Origin: Nitrospirae bacterium RIFCSPLOW2_12_42_9
Lineage (GTDB): Bacteria; Nitrospirota; 9FT-COMBO-42-15; HDB-SIOI813
Assembly: GCA_001805205.1 (NCBI GenBank)
Contig: MHER01000147.1
Location: 1 to 6,397 of the forward strand
Direction: 5' to 3'
Length of the DNA: 6,397 bases
The notes below the pieces were generated by a model, which saw only the letters and a program-made list of their open reading frames with translations, searched no databases and was not told where the DNA came from. A program made the position numbers and the translations under genes. Positions 6,117 through 6,397 of this stretch are shown piece by piece (positions within the stretch are counted from its first letter, which is position 1; each line of letters starts with the position of its first letter).

Positions 6117-6308
6117 TTAACTAACCTCCAGTTTATCAAGAAAATGACCAAATATCAAAAATATCAACCCTACTACAATTCCTATCCAGAAGGTGTGTAT
6201 TTGGAATTTATCGGGTATCAGATTACCTACAACCATAAGTCCCATTACAAGCTTGCTTATATCATAACAATACTTGGAGAGGTTGTCTATCTGCTTTTTA
6301 TTCAACAT
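6117..6308 (-). CDS. 63-aa two-helix membrane protein, DUF6722-like
   Basis: Sixty-three residues with a polar, basic N-terminus (MLNKKQIDNLSKYCYDISK), a first hydrophobic segment at about 20-32 (LVMGLMVVGNLIP), a short polar loop, a second segment at 39-56 (TFWIGIVVGLIFLIFGHF) and a charged tail. This predicts a helical hairpin in the cytoplasmic membrane. The layout recalls small hypothetical proteins of the DUF6722 kind, from memory only; no function is known. Its codons for the last residues contain the Shine-Dalgarno of the 35-aa gene, and its stop is one base before that ATG. Its own start at 6308 has no clear ribosome site, so the N-terminus is less certain than the body. It is the first visible gene of a minus-strand group ending in mntA-hepT. 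The opposite strand is open over the same bases, but that translation has no family features. Confidence 0.65.
   Translation of the reverse strand: MLNKKQIDNLSKYCYDISKLVMGLMVVGNLIPDKFQIHTFWIGIVVGLIFLIFGHFLDKLEVS
6124..6129 (-). promoter_or_regulatory. Shine-Dalgarno site of the 35-aa gene
   Basis: GGAGGT on the minus strand, 8 bases before the ATG at 6115, inside the last codons of the 63-aa gene. It is the best ribosome binding site in the window and the main reason for calling the 35-aa gene. Confidence 0.7.
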
Positions 6309-6397
6309 GGTTAATTTATAAGAGCAATTGATATGCCAGAGGTATGAAGATTATGAAACTCATTGATAATTTGCAGGTTAGATAAAATATAAAAGGA
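6309..6397. other. AT-rich edge region without a recognised gene
   Basis: This stretch must hold the leader, and possibly the promoter, of the minus-strand small-gene group, but no well-spaced -35/-10 pair is convincing. The final AAAAGGA at 6391-6397 could be the ribosome site of a plus-strand gene starting beyond the window. A 13-codon plus-strand frame at 6344 has no support. Confidence 0.4.

Noticed and set aside
5979..6314. 111-codon plus-strand open frame
   Set aside because: It covers the two minus-strand small membrane genes. It has no ribosome site and no domain pattern, whereas the minus-strand frames have hydrophobic helices and a perfect GGAGGT.
6344..6385. 13-codon plus-strand frame near the right edge
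   Set aside because: Too short, purine-rich bases too close to the ATG, and no recognisable product.
5050..6397. Insertion sequence or transposon ends around the toxin-antitoxin block
   Set aside because: No transposase, terminal inverted repeat or target duplication can be seen, and the right boundary is not identifiable within the window.

Overview
The window is a bacterial chromosome fragment with two parts. About 5.05 kb is a plus-strand glycan (capsule, exopolysaccharide or O-antigen type) biosynthesis operon. About 1.35 kb is an AT-richer minus-strand block holding a MntA-HepT type toxin-antitoxin pair preceded by two very small membrane-protein genes. Codon use rich in AGG, AGA and ATA, moderate GC and the gene content fit a Gram-negative, probably environmental or anaerobic lineage such as Nitrospirota, Desulfobacterota or Planctomycetota. 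That assignment is a guess; no ribosomal or other phylogenetic marker is present.

Plus strand, left to right: the 3' part of a GDP-mannose 4,6-dehydratase (GMD) homologue (1-789, N-terminus outside the window); a small PAPS-dependent sulfotransferase (789-1637); a complete second GMD (1668-2714); a family 2 glycosyltransferase carrying an extra C-terminal domain (2722-3906); a second family 2 glycosyltransferase with C-terminal membrane segments (3943-4845); and the first ~70 residues of a radical SAM enzyme (4873-5088), which is cut off. Junctions are tight (1-nt overlap, then gaps of 30, 7, 36 and 27 nt), so these genes look like one transcription unit. Together they could make a GDP-6-deoxy-4-keto-hexose, transfer sugars onto a lipid-linked glycan and sulfate it. 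The enzyme that finishes the deoxysugar and the export machinery are not in view.

Minus strand, right to left (direction of transcription): a 63-aa two-helix membrane protein (6308-6117), a 35-aa single-helix protein with an excellent Shine-Dalgarno site (6115-6008), a minimal nucleotidyltransferase with the full GSX10DXD motif (5928-5530, MntA-like antitoxin), and a HEPN-domain protein with the RX4HXY motif (5533-5060, HepT-like toxin). The last two overlap by ATGA. The 3' end of hepT overlaps the broken end of the radical SAM gene tail to tail, so the junction of the two blocks lies around 5056-5090. Insertion or recombination of the toxin-antitoxin block probably destroyed the radical SAM gene.

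The points most worth following are the paired micro-membrane-protein genes upstream of mntA-hepT, the sulfotransferase sandwiched between two GMD paralogues, the accessory C-terminal domain of the first glycosyltransferase, and the radical SAM/hepT junction. No RNA gene, CRISPR array or recognisable insertion sequence was found.
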